DNA from: an uncultured Sulfolobales archaeon | GTDB taxonomy: Archaea > Thermoproteota > Thermoprotei_A > Sulfolobales > Desulfurococcaceae | Length of the DNA: 64,000 nucleotides | Assembly: GCA_938045475.1 (NCBI GenBank) | Contig: CALIML010000004.1 | Span: 46,402 to 110,401, forward strand | Direction: 5' to 3' | In this document: in pieces, positions 50,220-58,977 of the stretch | How the letters are laid out: each line of letters opens with the position of its first letter | Position numbering within the stretch: the stretch's first letter is position 1 | Position numbers and translations under genes: made by a program | Notes under the pieces: generated by a model | What the model was told of the DNA's origin: nothing | Databases searched by the model: none | What the model saw: only the letters and a program-made list of their open reading frames with translations

Positions 50220-51347
50220 ATGGTGTGGTTGAAGTCTGTAGCTCTAATAATAATATTGTTGTTGATTCTAACACCCTTAGCTTTTACGTACAGCGGTAAT
50301 AAAGTAGTGGTTTACGGCTCATACATGTGCCCTACGTGTAGAAGCTATGTGGAGTGGCTTAAGGAACTCGGGCTACTCATAGAGTTCAGGGAGATCGTGG
50401 GATACGATGGGAATAGGACTCAGCTGGCGTCCTTAATGAACTTACTGAACTTAACTGCTGTTGAAGCAGAAGTAGTTGCAGTAGTTCTTAGCGAATCAAG
50501 CGAGCCTATAGCAGTTGTGATCGGTGAAGTACATGATGAAGACATGTGGATTGCGTTGTCTAAAGCTGGATTCAATGGAACTATATTGATGGCGCGTCCA
50601 GATGGATCGAAGTCATTTATAAGCAGTGGAGATATTGCATCATTTATAAAGAGCATAGTCCTCGGAGGCTCAACACCTATTACACTGCGCATAGAATTAC
50701 TTACATTGCTATTAGTTGAATCAGCAGCCCTAGGGCTCTTAATGGCTGTAAATCCATGCGCTATATCAACACTTCTACTACTGACGTTCAGCGCGTCAAC
50801 AGGTATTGGAGGATGGAGGGGCAGGGTACTGACGTACGTATTTATAGCCGGTGTATTCACTGGTTATACCGCTATAGGGCTTGCTTCATCATACGTCCTT
50901 TACTATTTAAAGTCCTCCACTATTGCATACCTTGTACTAGCTTCTGCAGCATTAATAGTCTCAGTAGACCTAGCTAATTTAGCTAAAGGCTCTGGGGGGC
51001 TAATTGCATGTTTTGAAAGAGAGTGTATTCCAGGCAGACTAAGCACTCTACCTAAGTTACTCGTACCGATAGGTATGTATGTAGTTGGAGCGGCTTCTTC
51101 ACTAAGCTTTACGGGTTGCGCTATCCCGGCTCTACTTAACTTAGCTGCTAGGCTAATGAATACAGAGCCTTATGTTGCAGCAATATGCATAGCTCTATTC
51201 AGCTTAAGTGCAACGGCTCCACTGCTACTCATATCATTAATGCCTGTAGAGAAGCTCGTTAACTCAAGGAAATTCAAACATGTGATCGTAGTTAGAGACA
51301 TAGCCTTAATGTCTTTCATCGCTCTATTCCTACTTAGAGCAACTTAA
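50220..51347 (+). CDS. Thioredoxin-like domain fused to CcdA/DsbD-type membrane protein
   Basis: A 375-residue protein. A signal/anchor segment (5-24) precedes a thioredoxin-fold domain with CPTC at 37-40. About seven membrane spans (155-375) follow, carrying NPCAIS (C180) and SFTGCAIPALL (C300), the two membrane cysteines of CcdA/DsbD that carry electrons across the membrane. Two more cysteines (C264, C269) lie in a loop. It probably passes reducing power to extracellular proteins. The head-to-tail order is the reverse of the classic DsbD C-terminal thioredoxin. Confidence 0.83.
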   Translation: MVWLKSVALIIILLLILTPLAFTYSGNKVVVYGSYMCPTCRSYVEWLKELGLLIEFREIVGYDGNRTQLASLMNLLNLTAVEAEVVAVVLSESSEPIAVVIGEVHDEDMWIALSKAGFNGTILMARPDGSKSFISSGDIASFIKSIVLGGSTPITLRIELLTLLLVESAALGLLMAVNPCAISTLLLLTFSASTGIGGWRGRVLTYVFIAGVFTGYTAIGLASSYVLYYLKSSTIAYLVLASAALIVSVDLANLAKGSGGLIACFERECIPGRLSTLPKLLVPIGMYVVGAASSLSFTGCAIPALLNLAARLMNTEPYVAAICIALFSLSATAPLLLISLMPVEKLVNSRKFKHVIVVRDIALMSFIALFLLRAT

Positions 51348-51373
51348 TATATCGCTTACAAATAACTTATTTA

Positions 51374-51673
51374 ATGAAGTATGCGCGGGTAAACTGCATG
51401 AGTAAGAATAAGTCCTCCATAGGCATAGCTCAGTTAAAGAATTACGTGAGGCACATGGGGGGCTTTGTGGATGAGGGAGATGTAGTGAGAGCCTACATTC
51501 CAGTGGCTGTTGAAGATGAGTTGGGTGGAGTAGCATTTATAATTGAAGGAGAGAGAATTAATGAAAGAATACTCATAGGTGAAGCTAAGGTAGTTATTAA
51601 TGAACGCTGTGAAGTGCTCGGGGGAGATGAGCTAAGCGCCTGGCTTAGCTTCATTGACGAAGTATTTCAGTAA
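51374..51673 (+). CDS. Small beta-rich protein, unknown
   Basis: A 99-residue protein with strands DVVRAYIPVAVEDELGGVAF and RINERILIGEAKVVINERCE, and a C-terminal helix. ATG at 51374 or 51398 (MSKNKS) may be used. It lies between the CcdA-type gene and the 2-oxoacid oxidoreductase operon on the same strand, but a TATA box separates it from the latter. No family recognised. Confidence 0.6.
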   Translation: MKYARVNCMSKNKSSIGIAQLKNYVRHMGGFVDEGDVVRAYIPVAVEDELGGVAFIIEGERINERILIGEAKVVINERCEVLGGDELSAWLSFIDEVFQ

Positions 51674-51685
51674 TTGCTTAAAGCA

Positions 51686-51694
51686 CTTTTATAC
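51686..51694 (+). promoter_or_regulatory. TATA box of the 2-oxoacid oxidoreductase operon
   Basis: The sequence cttttatac is centred about 37 nt upstream of the GTG at 51727, so the mRNA has a very short leader. Confidence 0.55.
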
Positions 51695-51726
51695 GCATAT
51701 CCATATAGCTCACTCGCCGTACATCG

Positions 51727-53523
51727 GTGGGAGAAGTGGAGAGAGACGTAGTACAGCTACTTGTCGGAGGTTCAGCTGGTAGTGGAAGCATTGCCTGTGG
51801 AACAATACTGGCTAGGGCATTAATGGAGATGGGCTACTACATTGTTGGAGACAATGAGTATCCATCAATAATTAGAGGAGGGCATACAGCCTACTGGGTT
51901 AGAGCCAGCGTTAAGAGAATTAATGAAGTAGACGAATTTAACGACTTAGTCGTAGCAATGGATCATGAGACATTTATAAGGCACTCCATGGAGTTCCGTG
52001 AAAGCACTGTATTCATTCTTGACTCAAAGGTAGTTAAGCCGCCCAACGGCGTTAAAGTAATTGACGTACCGGTGCTCAAGCTGTTGAGAGAGGAAGGCAT
52101 GGAGTTAGTAGTTGGTAACAGCATTTTCTCTGGCGCAGTAGCTGCTGCAATAGGCATACCGCTGGACTACGTGCATAAAGCTATTGAAGCCCAGTTCCGC
52201 GGCAGAAAGAGCGTTATAGAGGTAAACTCTAGGGCTGCAGCCATAGGATACGAGTACTTAGCTCAGGTAAGCATAGACTATGATTTGCCTAGGCTTAAGC
52301 CTCCGAGGCCTTGGGGGCCGAGAGTACTCTTAACAGGTAATGAAGCAGTAGCGCTAGGCATGGCGAAGGCCGGTGTAAAGGTGTATGCTTCATACCCAAT
52401 GACCCCGGCCTCCACAATATTGCACTACTTAATTGGCATTAGCAAGGATAAGGACATGGCTGTTCTACAAGTTGAAAACGAAATAGCGGCCGCTCAAATA
52501 GTTGCTGGAGCAGCGTGGGCGGGAGTTAGAGCAGCTACTGGAACTAGTGGAGGGGGCTTTTCACTAATGGTTGAAACTTTAAGTATGGCTGGAATGATGG
52601 AGCTCCCCATAGTGATAGTGCTAGCAATGAGGCCTGGGCCAAGCACTGGTATGGCAACTATGAGTGCTCAACAAGACCTCTTATTCGCAGTATTCTCAGG
52701 CCACGGGGAATTCCCCAGAATAGTTGTTGCACCAATAGATCAATATGATGCATATATTAAAGTCATTGAAGCATTCAACTTGGCTGAGAAATATAGAGTG
52801 CCTGCAATAATACTTGAAGACAAGCACTTAGCTGAAGGACATAGAAGTGTCCCCGTACTACCTGAGGAAGTAGCTATTGATAGAGGAGCAGTAGTGCCTT
52901 ACGAAGAAGCAGTAAAGCTCGTTAGAAACGGATTTGAGTATAAGCCATACCAAGTAACCAAGACTGGTGTGTCGCTACACATATCTCCAGGAGTACCGGG
53001 GCTTGTTGTAAGAACTGAGAGCAGTGAGCACGATGAAGGAGGCTTCGTAACTATAGCGCCTCACAAAGCGTCGGAAATGTACCTTAAGAGGCTGAGGAAG
53101 ATCAAGTATTTGAGAAAGGAGATTGAGGAGAAGTATAAACCCTTGGAAGTTCATGGAGTAAAGCCTAGTGAAGCAGATCTCTTGATATTCACTTGGGGCA
53201 GCTCTCTGCAGGCAGTGGTTGACGCTATGGAAATTGTTGGCGGAGAGCTGAGTGCTTCAGTCATTAGCATTAGCTATCTATGGCCTTTCCCCAGGCGTAG
53301 GTTCAGAGAGGCTTTAATGGGGGTAAAGGATGCTATAACTATTTCAGTGGAGCACAATGCCTTAGGGCTCCTTGCGAAGCTCATTAGAATGGAGACAGGG
53401 TTTAGAATAGCTTATCACTTAGGTAAAGTTGATGGAAGGCCTTTTAGGCCATCGCCTCTCGCTGAAAAAATAATTAAGTTAGCTAAAGCCGTGAGAGGTG
53501 TTAAACATGGTAGTCCCCGTTAA
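51727..53523 (+). CDS. 2-oxoacid:ferredoxin oxidoreductase, gamma-alpha fusion subunit
   Basis: A 598-residue subunit. Residues 1-190 are the gamma domain (LVGGSAGSGSIACGTILARA, then GGHTAYWVRASV). From about 195 the alpha domain follows, with SYPMTPASTILHYLI (the YPxTP signature of the thiamine diphosphate site, here YPMTP) and AGVRAATGTSGGGFSLMVETL. It decarboxylates pyruvate or other 2-oxoacids to acyl-CoA and reduces ferredoxin. The beta gene overlaps its end. Confidence 0.94.
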   Translation: MGEVERDVVQLLVGGSAGSGSIACGTILARALMEMGYYIVGDNEYPSIIRGGHTAYWVRASVKRINEVDEFNDLVVAMDHETFIRHSMEFRESTVFILDSKVVKPPNGVKVIDVPVLKLLREEGMELVVGNSIFSGAVAAAIGIPLDYVHKAIEAQFRGRKSVIEVNSRAAAIGYEYLAQVSIDYDLPRLKPPRPWGPRVLLTGNEAVALGMAKAGVKVYASYPMTPASTILHYLIGISKDKDMAVLQVENEIAAAQIVAGAAWAGVRAATGTSGGGFSLMVETLSMAGMMELPIVIVLAMRPGPSTGMATMSAQQDLLFAVFSGHGEFPRIVVAPIDQYDAYIKVIEAFNLAEKYRVPAIILEDKHLAEGHRSVPVLPEEVAIDRGAVVPYEEAVKLVRNGFEYKPYQVTKTGVSLHISPGVPGLVVRTESSEHDEGGFVTIAPHKASEMYLKRLRKIKYLRKEIEEKYKPLEVHGVKPSEADLLIFTWGSSLQAVVDAMEIVGGELSASVISISYLWPFPRRRFREALMGVKDAITISVEHNALGLLAKLIRMETGFRIAYHLGKVDGRPFRPSPLAEKIIKLAKAVRGVKHGSPR

Positions 53524-54391
53524 ACAACCTGTGGCAGTAACTAAGAGAACCATTACTTGGTGCCCCGGCTGCGGGAACTTCAGCATATTGTCTGCATTCA
53601 TAGATGCAGTAAACGATCTAGGTTTAGAGCCGTGGAAAGTCGTGGTAGTGAGCGGCATAGGCTGCAGCGGAAAGATCGCTAACTACACGCCCTTCAACGG
53701 AGCTCACGTAATACATGGCAGAGTAATACCATTCGCCATGGGTGTTAAATTAGTTAACCCAGAGCTCGTTGTAGTTGGCTTTTCAGGCGATGGAGATGCT
53801 TACGCAATAGGCATAGAGCACTTGCCGCACGCCATTAGGAGGAATATAGATGTTAAATTAATTGTCCACAACAACAAGGTCTTTGGACTCACTACGGGTC
53901 AAGCATCTCCAACAAGTGATAAGGGGATGATAACTAGAACTACTCCTTGGGGAAACATAGAGGAGCCTATAAACCCTATAGCTATGGCCATAAGTCTTGG
54001 GGCAAGCTTCGTGGCCAGAGGGTTTAGCGGCGATACGGGGCACTTAAAGTACTTATTTAAGGAAGCCCTGAGGCACAAGGGATTCTCACTAATAGACGTC
54101 CTCCAGCCGTGCGTAACCTACGATAGAGTTCACACATACCAGTGGTATAGGGAGAGGATTTATAGGCTAGAGGATGCAGGGCATGATCCAGTGAACTTTA
54201 ATGAAGCTCTTAAAAAAGCCTATGAATGGGGCGACAGAATACCCATAGGGTTGTTCTACAGAGTTAGAAAGCCGACTTTTGAGGAAGTGCTGCCGGTGAC
54301 GAGTGAAGGACCTCCATTAGTGGTAAGGCCTATTAGTAGTAGGACTATAAGAGATCTACTAGTGAAAAACCATGGGTTAACGCTGGACTAA
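53498..54391 (+). CDS. 2-oxoacid:ferredoxin oxidoreductase, beta subunit
   Basis: A 297-residue subunit that binds thiamine diphosphate and the 4Fe-4S cluster. WCPGCGNFSIL gives cysteines at about 22 and 25, GIGCSGKIANY the third and VLQPCVTYD the fourth. GFSGDGDAYAIG with a following NNKVFGLT binds diphosphate/Mg. The GTG at 53498 is the longest start; ATG at 53507 (MVVPVKQP) is better placed. No separate delta ferredoxin subunit is seen, as in crenarchaeal two-subunit enzymes. Confidence 0.94.
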   Translation: MLNMVVPVKQPVAVTKRTITWCPGCGNFSILSAFIDAVNDLGLEPWKVVVVSGIGCSGKIANYTPFNGAHVIHGRVIPFAMGVKLVNPELVVVGFSGDGDAYAIGIEHLPHAIRRNIDVKLIVHNNKVFGLTTGQASPTSDKGMITRTTPWGNIEEPINPIAMAISLGASFVARGFSGDTGHLKYLFKEALRHKGFSLIDVLQPCVTYDRVHTYQWYRERIYRLEDAGHDPVNFNEALKKAYEWGDRIPIGLFYRVRKPTFEEVLPVTSEGPPLVVRPISSRTIRDLLVKNHGLTLD

Positions 54392-54411
54392 ATAATTAAT
54401 CCAACCACTAT

Positions 54412-55977
54412 TTAAATGACTTCGCCTATGGCGCTCTTAGACTTGTGTCCAACTACCTTAGCTCTTATTACTTTCCTCAACTCAAGGTTTCCTCTAATAA
54501 AGAAGGCTATTGGATAGCTGCCCGGTTGTCTAGCAATAGTGTATGGGCCTGAGTGCTTTTCAGTGTATAAGTAGTCTACAATAGTCCCACGCGGAACAAT
54601 TCTTGTAATCATGGGCCTATCTATATCCCTCATGACCTTTAGCCTAAAGTACTTGTGTAGATAGCTATGTTTTCTAAGTAAGTGCATCACTGAGCTCCTC
54701 ATAGGCCAGAGAGGTGTGTTCAATAGTACTGCTACTTTCCTCACATTGATTCTCCTAATGAGTAGGCCTTCATCAAGCATTTTCTTAAGGCACTCATAGT
54801 TGACCCTGAACGTCTCCTTAGTTTCCCCTGGAAGCCCTAGGACTATGTTTATGCCTGGAAGTAGTTCCGGTAGGCCGTTCCAGCCTCTACATGATCCGAC
54901 GCCGTTAATGATCCTTACTGCTTCAAGAGCTTCATCAGGGTAAACCTTTAAGTTATTTGCCTTCACAACCCTTGGGTCGAACGACTCTACTCCAAGAGCT
55001 GCGACGTCGCCTGGAGTATGGTACTTAATTATTGTCTTGAGTGCTTTCACTGACTCCTCCTTATGGTGGAACACTGTGCCTGGGTTAACGTTATCTATGT
55101 GTAAAACCCTTAGATCGCTTGCAGCAGTTCTTATGCCGTGGAAGAGCCTTTCAATGGCTTCTACGTTTGGCTTAGGGAACTCGAGTACGCCTGTGTCGTA
55201 AGACATGTAGGTCAGCATGTCTGCTTGTTTACCCACTCTATAGTGCTTTACCCCGAGCTCGCTTAATGCCTCAACTTCCTTAATAATGCCCTCAGGGCTC
55301 CTATAAATGACTGGGCCGTATCTGACGTCTATGCAGAAAGAGCATCCACCAACTACGTACCTTGGACAACTCCTATAAGTCTCTAGTTCAACGACAAGGT
55401 TCCATCCGTAATTTGGGTGCTGCGTGACGATTCTTGCACCAACTATGAAAGCCTTATCAGTTAACTCATAGCTTTCACGCAGCCTCCACGGCTCAGCTCT
55501 CTCAGGGCCTTCCTTAATTAATTGATGGAAGAATATCTCGGAATCTCCTGACACTATGTACGTAAATAAGTTCTTCAGTTTAGCTAAGTCCAGCGCACTA
55601 CTCCCCCCACCATAGCTAAACCCGTACTTTGCTGCAGGACCTATGAGCGCAGTATCTTTGCCAGCTAGAAATGCAGTTATCCTTACTACTTCACTTAAGG
55701 AGATGGGCCTGCCGCCAATGTATTTTCCGGGTACTTCAGCTCCAGCAATCAGGGCGACTAAGTCGCTGAGCAAAGCTTCATTAATGAAGCTCCCTAAACT
55801 TTGCCTAACTAAATCTATAGTGAAATACTTTACTTTAACACTGCTATCAGCTAGCCATACGCTGCCAGCAATCAACCTTGGGTAAACATTGATGAATGGA
55901 GGCACACCTAGTCCCGCCGGTTCATCAGTATATCCATCCAGTATCACTATCCTCCTTATGGGCAAAGGATTCCCCAA
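54412..55977 (-). CDS. Radical SAM enzyme of the COG1031 type
   Basis: A 521-residue protein. The N-terminus VILDGYTDEPAGLGVPPFIN followed by VYPRLIAGSVW is typical of the COG1031 family, and the cluster motif is CPRYVVGGCSFC near 211-222 (Cx7Cx2C), a variant of CxxxCxxC. NIVLGLPGETKETFRVNYE lies in the barrel. The C-terminal part carries the basic VPRGTIVDYLY region. The family's reaction is not known. Transcribed alone, convergent with the oxidoreductase operon 20 nt away. Confidence 0.86.
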   Translation of the reverse strand: MGNPLPIRRIVILDGYTDEPAGLGVPPFINVYPRLIAGSVWLADSSVKVKYFTIDLVRQSLGSFINEALLSDLVALIAGAEVPGKYIGGRPISLSEVVRITAFLAGKDTALIGPAAKYGFSYGGGSSALDLAKLKNLFTYIVSGDSEIFFHQLIKEGPERAEPWRLRESYELTDKAFIVGARIVTQHPNYGWNLVVELETYRSCPRYVVGGCSFCIDVRYGPVIYRSPEGIIKEVEALSELGVKHYRVGKQADMLTYMSYDTGVLEFPKPNVEAIERLFHGIRTAASDLRVLHIDNVNPGTVFHHKEESVKALKTIIKYHTPGDVAALGVESFDPRVVKANNLKVYPDEALEAVRIINGVGSCRGWNGLPELLPGINIVLGLPGETKETFRVNYECLKKMLDEGLLIRRINVRKVAVLLNTPLWPMRSSVMHLLRKHSYLHKYFRLKVMRDIDRPMITRIVPRGTIVDYLYTEKHSGPYTIARQPGSYPIAFFIRGNLELRKVIRAKVVGHKSKSAIGEVI

Positions 55978-56195
55978 GTAGCTGCAATTAAGTTATCTAC
56001 GAAAATGTTTGTAGCAGTTACAAATTATAATATTCTCGTGGCGCAGCAGTTCATTAGAGCACGTGGAATCGATGCAAATAAACGTATTATTCAACTATCA
56101 TTGCTTAGCTTACAGCCTGCCTTCACGAATCCTAGGATAGCTGGGCTATTCCATGGAGGCAGGGACTTATTTAAGCACTCTAATTGTTGGTTCTT

Positions 56196-56804
56196 CTAGA
56201 TTTCTATGTTAGCGTGAGCTTTCTCTAGATCTTCTTCAGTCTTTCCAAGCCTCTCCATTAATTCTGCTATAACTCCGTCTAGGAATACCATTAGGGTGTC
56301 TTCAAATAGAGTCCCTAGGGGCGCTAGGGGTTCATGTATTCCAAGTATCTGTCTTGCAAAGTAGTCTTCCTCACTAGCGATCTTTGTTCTTCCAGGCACT
56401 ATTACTAGTGCATCGGCTAGCTTGGCTAGAGGACTGTCAGGGATACTGGTTATCACAACTACCCTTGCTCCAACTGCTTTAGCTGCTTCAGTAGCAGTAA
56501 CGACCAGCCTAGTTCTACCTGAACCTGAAAGTGATACGACTAAGTCATTGCTATCAATTCTAGGCACTATAGTTTCGCCAAGCACAGCCACATTATAGCC
56601 TAAGTGGAGGAGTCTTTGAGCGAATGCCTTGCCGACTAAGCCCGTTCTCCCAGCACCAATTATTAGTATTTTTGAACCCTTCTTATGCGCATTAATTAAT
56701 TCATTGATTAATGTATCGACGTGATCATCATTTATTAAATCCATGGCTCTTTCTATGAAGTCAATTATTTCGCTTACTGCAACTCTCAAAGTGCCTGAAG
56801 CCAT
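56196..56804 (-). CDS. hxlB: 6-phospho-3-hexuloisomerase (SIS domain)
   Basis: A 202-residue isomerase converting 6-phospho-3-hexulose to fructose 6-phosphate. In archaea the reverse ribulose monophosphate pathway uses it to make ribulose 5-phosphate for nucleotides. [37 protein letters not shown] and [20 protein letters not shown] are the SIS signatures. The hexulose-phosphate synthase partner is not adjacent. Transcribed alone. Confidence 0.92.
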   Translation of the reverse strand: MASGTLRVAVSEIIDFIERAMDLINDDHVDTLINELINAHKKGSKILIIGAGRTGLVGKAFAQRLLHLGYNVAVLGETIVPRIDSNDLVVSLSGSGRTRLVVTATEAAKAVGARVVVITSIPDSPLAKLADALVIVPGRTKIASEEDYFARQILGIHEPLAPLGTLFEDTLMVFLDGVIAELMERLGKTEEDLEKAHANIEI

Positions 56805-56878
56805 TACGACACCGTAGTATGACTATTGCTCTCTAGTTTAAAAAAGTTAAGGATCGAGTGTTTTAAAAAATGTTTGAG

Positions 56879-58801
56879 TTACTTAGGCTTCCTAACGAAT
56901 AGGAAGGCTATGGCTATAAGTAGTACTATCACTACTCCAACGAGCCCATACGTAAGTCCCATTGGAGTCACTGTTTCAACTGAAGTAGTAGTAACTGTAT
57001 CAGTCTTCGTCTTAGTTACTTCACTAATAGTCGGCACTGTAACGGATGTAATTTCTACAGTGGTATGAGTAGTTACTTCAGTGGTAGTTATAGTCACTGT
57101 AGTTGGCGGTAATGCAACTGTCACCGTTGCCGTAATGGTTATTAGTTCTGGTGGATAAACACTTACCTTAGCTAGAGCTCCAGTATCCACATTATATGAA
57201 GTAAGCATGTTATATTGCTCTTGAGCTGTTGGAGCAAGTACATCTATTGCTCTAGGCTCTACTCCAGCAATAACAGCGTATGGATCGGCTCCGCCGAAGA
57301 GCCATTCAGTAGGATCGCCTGGGACAACTCCTCTAACCCTCATAAATCCATAGCCGTCATAGCTGGCCAGTAGAACAGCATACTTCCACGCACTCACCTT
57401 AACGCCTGGGAGCAGTGCTTTATCTACAGTCACTACTATAGCGTTCTCATCAGGTGAAGCCGTGACGGTAAGGCCATCGTCTTGCACTACGCTGGTACCG
57501 TTGGCGTAGTATAAGGCTGCTCTCTCTCCATCAGGCACAGGATCAGTGCCCCAGCCCGGCGCCACTAATATAGCGAAGTGCCATCCTGGATCTATCTCCA
57601 CGTTTAATCCAAAAGCTGTGTTATTAAGCTCTCCACCGATATCCGTCTTAACGAATATGTGGGGGAACTGGAGGCAGAAGCCGTTGGGTCCATTCCATGG
57701 GTTTCCTCCAAGGTTTCTTACATAGACTTTAAATACAACTGAAGTAGCTGTCTCAAATACTTCAAACTTCGTTAAATCAAATACTCCGGGCAGGAAGACT
57801 GCTGCAGTTGGATACACGTAGGTGCCTGGGCCCTTATCATCTCCCTCAGGGTCTACGAGGGAGAATACTGGCGTTAATGGGCCTTCCGTAAGTACTTTCA
57901 CAAACCACTTTATCATATTAGTTACGAATAGGGGGCCGTCGAGATCTACTCCATAGTATCTCGAAGACCACGTTGGTTCGTAATCCCCGTAAGGGCTTTC
58001 GCCGCTGGCTACAACAATATTGTTCAAGCCACGCATGTATTCAGCAGCCAGAAATACAAACGCTCTATCTCTGTCAATCAAGGAGTCGTATACGTGGCTG
58101 TATGGAGGATTGTTTTCAGCGAAGTACGCTGTTTCATAAGACCACACTATTCTTACAAGCCCTGGGAAAGTCTTCTTAGCTGGGTCGTGATATGCCCCGC
58201 TTTCATCAACCCACACTAGGAGGCCTGGCCCATGGCCTAAGACTGGCTTAGTTATTCCCTCACTTATGATATCTGTGTAGAGTTCAAAGACTTTGTCTGG
58301 CATAACTCTTAAAAGCACTCTATAGTACGCGCCTCCAGCATTATGTACGTTATCATACAGGGATCCAAGGTCTACTCTGAGCTTTGTACCTATTGCTTCA
58401 AGCAGTACGTTAGCTATTTCTTGTGAGACCGGCCCCATCGTCCCATAGTCGCTGTCAGCTGCAATCCAGACAGCCTTATTGCCTGAGTTAAACCACTGTA
58501 CAATAGCTATTATTTCATCAGCTGTAAATGGCTGTGTTGGCTGTCCAATCAATAGTATGTCTACGTCGCTTAACAAGTCGCTCGTTATAGTTGTACCGGG
58601 TGTTATCAGTTTCCACTCAACAAACGTTATGTTGCCAACAATGTAGCTCAAATACTTATCGCTTTCTCCGTGAGCTAAGTCTACTGCAACTCTAAGTGTT
58701 CTCTCAGCAGTGGAGCCTCTTGGTAGAATTGATGCAGTCAGTATTGATGCGAATGCTATTAGTAGCAGTAAAATTAAGGAAGCCTTCTTCACACATACCA
58801 C
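56879..58801 (-). CDS. Membrane-anchored surface protein with glucodextranase-C-like domain
   Basis: A 640-residue exported protein. A signal peptide (5-30) leads into an alpha/beta domain (about 36-330, with VDILLIGQPTQPFTADEIIA) like a glutamine-amidotransferase/ThuA fold. Then a beta domain (about 335-540: GVFDLTKFEVFETATSVVFK, VRNLGGNPWNGPN, DPGWHFAILVAPGWG) resembles the glucodextranase C-terminal family. A threonine-rich linker (about 565-610) precedes a membrane span (about 614-635) ending in RKPK. It is divergent from the ABC importer, so it may present or process that importer's substrate at the cell surface. Confidence 0.82.
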   Translation of the reverse strand: MVCVKKASLILLLLIAFASILTASILPRGSTAERTLRVAVDLAHGESDKYLSYIVGNITFVEWKLITPGTTITSDLLSDVDILLIGQPTQPFTADEIIAIVQWFNSGNKAVWIAADSDYGTMGPVSQEIANVLLEAIGTKLRVDLGSLYDNVHNAGGAYYRVLLRVMPDKVFELYTDIISEGITKPVLGHGPGLLVWVDESGAYHDPAKKTFPGLVRIVWSYETAYFAENNPPYSHVYDSLIDRDRAFVFLAAEYMRGLNNIVVASGESPYGDYEPTWSSRYYGVDLDGPLFVTNMIKWFVKVLTEGPLTPVFSLVDPEGDDKGPGTYVYPTAAVFLPGVFDLTKFEVFETATSVVFKVYVRNLGGNPWNGPNGFCLQFPHIFVKTDIGGELNNTAFGLNVEIDPGWHFAILVAPGWGTDPVPDGERAALYYANGTSVVQDDGLTVTASPDENAIVVTVDKALLPGVKVSAWKYAVLLASYDGYGFMRVRGVVPGDPTEWLFGGADPYAVIAGVEPRAIDVLAPTAQEQYNMLTSYNVDTGALAKVSVYPPELITITATVTVALPPTTVTITTTEVTTHTTVEITSVTVPTISEVTKTKTDTVTTTSVETVTPMGLTYGLVGVVIVLLIAIAFLFVRKPK

Positions 58802-58823
58802 CTACGTTAAGTTGTAGCGAGGG

Positions 58824-58833
58824 AATATTTATA
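58824..58833 (-). promoter_or_regulatory. TATA box of the surface protein gene
   Basis: On the minus strand the run tataaatatt is centred about 27 nt before the ATG at 58801, giving a leaderless transcript. Confidence 0.6.
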
Positions 58834-58977
58834 AGCATTAATTAAAATTGTTTTCCACAAAATAGATCTAGGTATTGCAGATACATTCCATGAACCATTA
58901 TCTTACAGATATGAACAATCCTGCTTTCCAATACTTTATTAACCCTTACGACCGTTGAACAACTTAGGTGAAATTCC

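Noticed and set aside
56005..56199. 64-codon plus-strand ORF between hxlB and the radical SAM gene
   Set aside because: It uses CGT arginine codons that neighbours rarely use, lacks a ribosome site or TATA box and has no recognisable motif.
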